Source of the DNA: Phycisphaerae bacterium
GTDB lineage: Bacteria; Planctomycetota; Phycisphaerae; Phycisphaerales; UBA1924
NCBI GenBank assembly: GCA_016794925.1
Contig: JAEUIW010000007.1
Coordinates: forward strand, 1 to 64,000
Length of the DNA: 64,000 bases
Reading direction: 5' to 3'
Shown here: in pieces, positions 62,286-64,000 of the stretch
Layout: the number at the start of each line of letters is the position of its first letter
Numbering within the stretch: position 1 is the stretch's first letter
Notes under the pieces: model-generated
What the model saw: only the letters and a program-made list of their open reading frames with translations
What the model was told of the DNA's origin: nothing
The model's database searches: none
Program-made: the position numbers and the translations under genes

Positions 62286-63338
62286 ATGCGCGACACGAAG
62301 CCCCACCCCGCATCGATCTCGCGCACCCCCATCGCCATCGCGGTCGTGCTGCTGGTGCTGCTGCTGGGTGGGATGCTGATCGTCGTCGCGCGGACGGCGG
62401 CGCGTGCCGCGCGTGAGCCGCGCCTCGGGGTCCCGGGCGTTCCCCCCGGGGGCATGAACGAGGCGGACATGACGCAGACGATCGAGGATGCCCGACGCCT
62501 CTCCGATGGTGGTGACTTCGGCAAGGCGAGTGCGATGCTCGCGGCGGTCATCGCGCGTCGGGCTGACCGCCAAGATCTGAGATTGGCGTACGCGCAATCG
62601 CTTATCGGTGAGAAACGCTGGGAGGACGCGTTGCGGCAGTTGGAGGCCGCCCTGGCCATCGGCCCGGACCTGCCCGCGATCTACTTCGATGCGGGGACCG
62701 TCGCGAACGCCGCGGACAAGATCGAGCGCTCCGAGGAGCTGTACGCGATCGCGCAGCAGAAGGAACCGACGCAGGCGCGACACCCGCTGTACCTGGGCAT
62801 GGTGCAGATCAAGCAGGGCAAGACCGGGCCCGGCACCGCGAGCCTGGTTCGAGCGGTGACGCTGGATCCCAACCTGGCCGAGGCGTGGGGCACGCTGGCG
62901 GAGGTGTCGCTGCGCGACAACGAGCCGCGGCTTGCGATCCAGCACGCGCAGCGAGCACGAACGATCCAGCCGAAGGCGGTGCGCTGGAGGCTGGTGGAGG
63001 CCCGCGCCCTGAAACGGTTGGGAAAGCCTGAGGAGGCGGCGACCCTGCTGCTGGCCCTCGAAAAGGGCGCACGACGCGATTCGGGCATCATGGAGACCTT
63101 GGCCGAGTGCTATGGCATGCTGAGCCGGCCGCACGATGCGGCGGTGATGTACGGTGAGGCATTCACCGACGACCCGCGAGGGGAATGGGCGCGGCTCGCC
63201 GCCGTGTGGTTCGAGCGCGATGGTGATGCGGAACGGGCCCTGAGCTTCGCGCGCCTCGCCGCGGACTGTGGCGATCCCACGGCTGCGGAGTTGGTACGCC
63301 GGCTCGAGACACCGATCATGCCCCATGACGGGGGCTGA
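62286..63338 (+). CDS. Membrane-anchored TPR protein
   Basis: The 350-residue protein has an N-terminal membrane helix (AIAVVLLVLLLGGMLIVVA, about 16-34) and then TPR units to about 330 (LAYAQSLIGEKRWEDALRQL, AIYFDAGTVANAADKIERSE, AEAWGTLAEVSLRDNEPRLA, ETLAECYGMLSRPHDAAVMY). No enzymatic motif is seen; such proteins act as scaffolds. ATG 62286 follows a -10-like hexamer at leaderless distance. An upstream in-frame start at 62229 lies in valS and is rejected. The intergenic region shared with valS is only 38 bp. Confidence 0.85.
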   Translation: MRDTKPHPASISRTPIAIAVVLLVLLLGGMLIVVARTAARAAREPRLGVPGVPPGGMNEADMTQTIEDARRLSDGGDFGKASAMLAAVIARRADRQDLRLAYAQSLIGEKRWEDALRQLEAALAIGPDLPAIYFDAGTVANAADKIERSEELYAIAQQKEPTQARHPLYLGMVQIKQGKTGPGTASLVRAVTLDPNLAEAWGTLAEVSLRDNEPRLAIQHAQRARTIQPKAVRWRLVEARALKRLGKPEEAATLLLALEKGARRDSGIMETLAECYGMLSRPHDAAVMYGEAFTDDPRGEWARLAAVWFERDGDAERALSFARLAADCGDPTAAELVRRLETPIMPHDGG

Positions 63339-63347
63339 GCGCGCGCA

Positions 63348-64000
63348 TCAGGCGAGCCAGCGCCCGCCGTCGACACGCAGGATTTCGCCGGTGGTGTAGA
63401 CCGCTTCGATCGCAAGGAACCGCACCGCGCGCGCGGCATCCTCGGGCTTCCCGGATCGCTCCAGGGGGACGCGCGAGAGGTACGCCGACTGCGTCGCGGG
63501 CTCCGACTCGGGCCCGGACGCCGGGAACGCCACCACTCCGGGTGCGACGGCGTTCACGCGAACGTGGGGCGCGAGGTCGCGTGCCAGATCGCGGACCATT
63601 TCGACGAGCGCCGCCTTGGACATCAAGTACGCCGCCATGCCGCGCCGTGGTCGGCCCAAGGCGTGCATGTCCGCCAACGCGACAATGGCCCCCCCTCCCG
63701 GGAGCGTGCTCTCGGCGAGCCTCGGCGCGAGGTGCTGCGAGAGGAGCAAGGGAGCGAGGGCATTGACACGGTATTGAAGAAGCGCATCGTGCGAAGTAAG
63801 TTCGGTCAACGGGGTCGGCGCGTAGACCGAGGCGTTGTGGATGAGCACATCAAGTCGCCCGAGCCCGCGCCGAAGTCGAGCGCCGAACAACTCGACGCCG
63901 TCCGGATCGCCGAGGTCGATCCGCTCGACAACCACCGTGATGGGGTGCTCGCGCATCAGCGCAGCGGACAAGGCAACTGCCTCGGCTTGGGACTCGGCGC
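63348..64000 (-). CDS. Short-chain dehydrogenase, pteridine-reductase-like (5' end outside window)
   Basis: Only the C-terminal 216 residues are inside the window; the frame stays open through 64000, so the cofactor-binding start (GxxxGxG) is missing. NASVYAPTPL matches the NNASxFxPTPL phrase of pteridine reductases. The catalytic set is Asp (ALADMHALG, replacing the usual SDR serine), Tyr and Lys (AYLMSKAAL), as in PTR1/FolM-type enzymes, and GEILRVDGGRWLA is the usual SDR ending. It would reduce dihydropterin or dihydrofolate with NADPH, but a general SDR role is possible. It converges with the TPR gene (9-bp gap). Confidence 0.8.
   Translation of the reverse strand, partial: AESQAEAVALSAALMREHPITVVVERIDLGDPDGVELFGARLRRGLGRLDVLIHNASVYAPTPLTELTSHDALLQYRVNALAPLLLSQHLAPRLAESTLPGGGAIVALADMHALGRPRRGMAAYLMSKAALVEMVRDLARDLAPHVRVNAVAPGVVAFPASGPESEPATQSAYLSRVPLERSGKPEDAARAVRFLAIEAVYTTGEILRVDGGRWLA

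Overview
This is about 64 kb of GC-rich (roughly two-thirds G+C) bacterial chromosome that most resembles a member of the Planctomycetota, probably class Phycisphaerae. The grounds are a DUF1800/DUF1501 pair, two very large secreted proteins that begin with an LExRxLxA (LEPR-like) motif, duplicated EF-hand/dockerin-like C-termini of the D-x-F-D-x-F-D-F-x-N-A-F-F type, serine/threonine kinases fused through one membrane helix to TPR arrays, and a small division cluster that includes a class B penicillin-binding protein. No phage, insertion sequence, CRISPR array or rRNA is visible. The taxonomic call is inference from gene content.

Layout. 1-8.7 kb: a 60-bp tandem repeat, an M16 zinc protease, isocitrate dehydrogenase (icd), a secreted beta-helix protein and an MmgE/PrpD protein. 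8.9-20.2 kb: a 2741-residue repetitive surface protein diverging from a membrane kinase with TPRs. 20.4-25.7 kb: tRNA-Ser(GCU) and the DUF1800-DUF1501 pair. 25.8-35.7 kb: three co-directional secreted proteins (lysyl-oxidase-like, a beta-helix/FG-GAP protein, a six-repeat LExR protein). 36.0-41.3 kb: a second kinase-TPR protein, again diverging from an LExR protein, then a beta-helix/PA14 protein. 41.3-50.7 kb: tatA, a folD-like gene, ligA, a CYTH protein coupled to a HerA-like ATPase, a thioesterase, an exonuclease/phosphatase-family protein and a periplasmic beta-carbonic anhydrase. 50.8-55.0 kb: rsmH, a LysM protein, an ftsL-like gene and a division-type transpeptidase. 55.0-64.0 kb: a secreted GH13 amylase, an intergenic region that may encode a small RNA, a lipoprotein metallopeptidase coupled to valS, a TPR membrane protein and a truncated pteridine-reductase-like gene.

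How the genes work together. A large share of the coding capacity goes to the cell surface: repetitive beta-strand proteins, carbohydrate-binding and carbohydrate-degrading proteins, and a Tat component next to at least one predicted Tat substrate (the DUF1501 protein). Twice, a giant LExR protein gene is transcribed away from a kinase-TM-TPR gene; this is the best candidate here for an undescribed functional unit. Housekeeping genes are interspersed: icd, ligA, valS, rsmH and the division genes.

Regulatory signals. Some genes have good Shine-Dalgarno sites. Another group (the beta-helix genes at 6919 and 41269, folD, ligA, valS and the 62286 TPR gene) has none, but shows a TANNNT -10 hexamer 6-8 nt before the start codon, the arrangement of leaderless transcripts. 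A 16-bp ParB-binding (parS) site, identical to the Bacillus-type sequence, overlaps the start codon of the gene at 31800 and suggests the window is fairly close to the replication origin. All functional names rest on reading motifs in the translated sequence; no database search was run.
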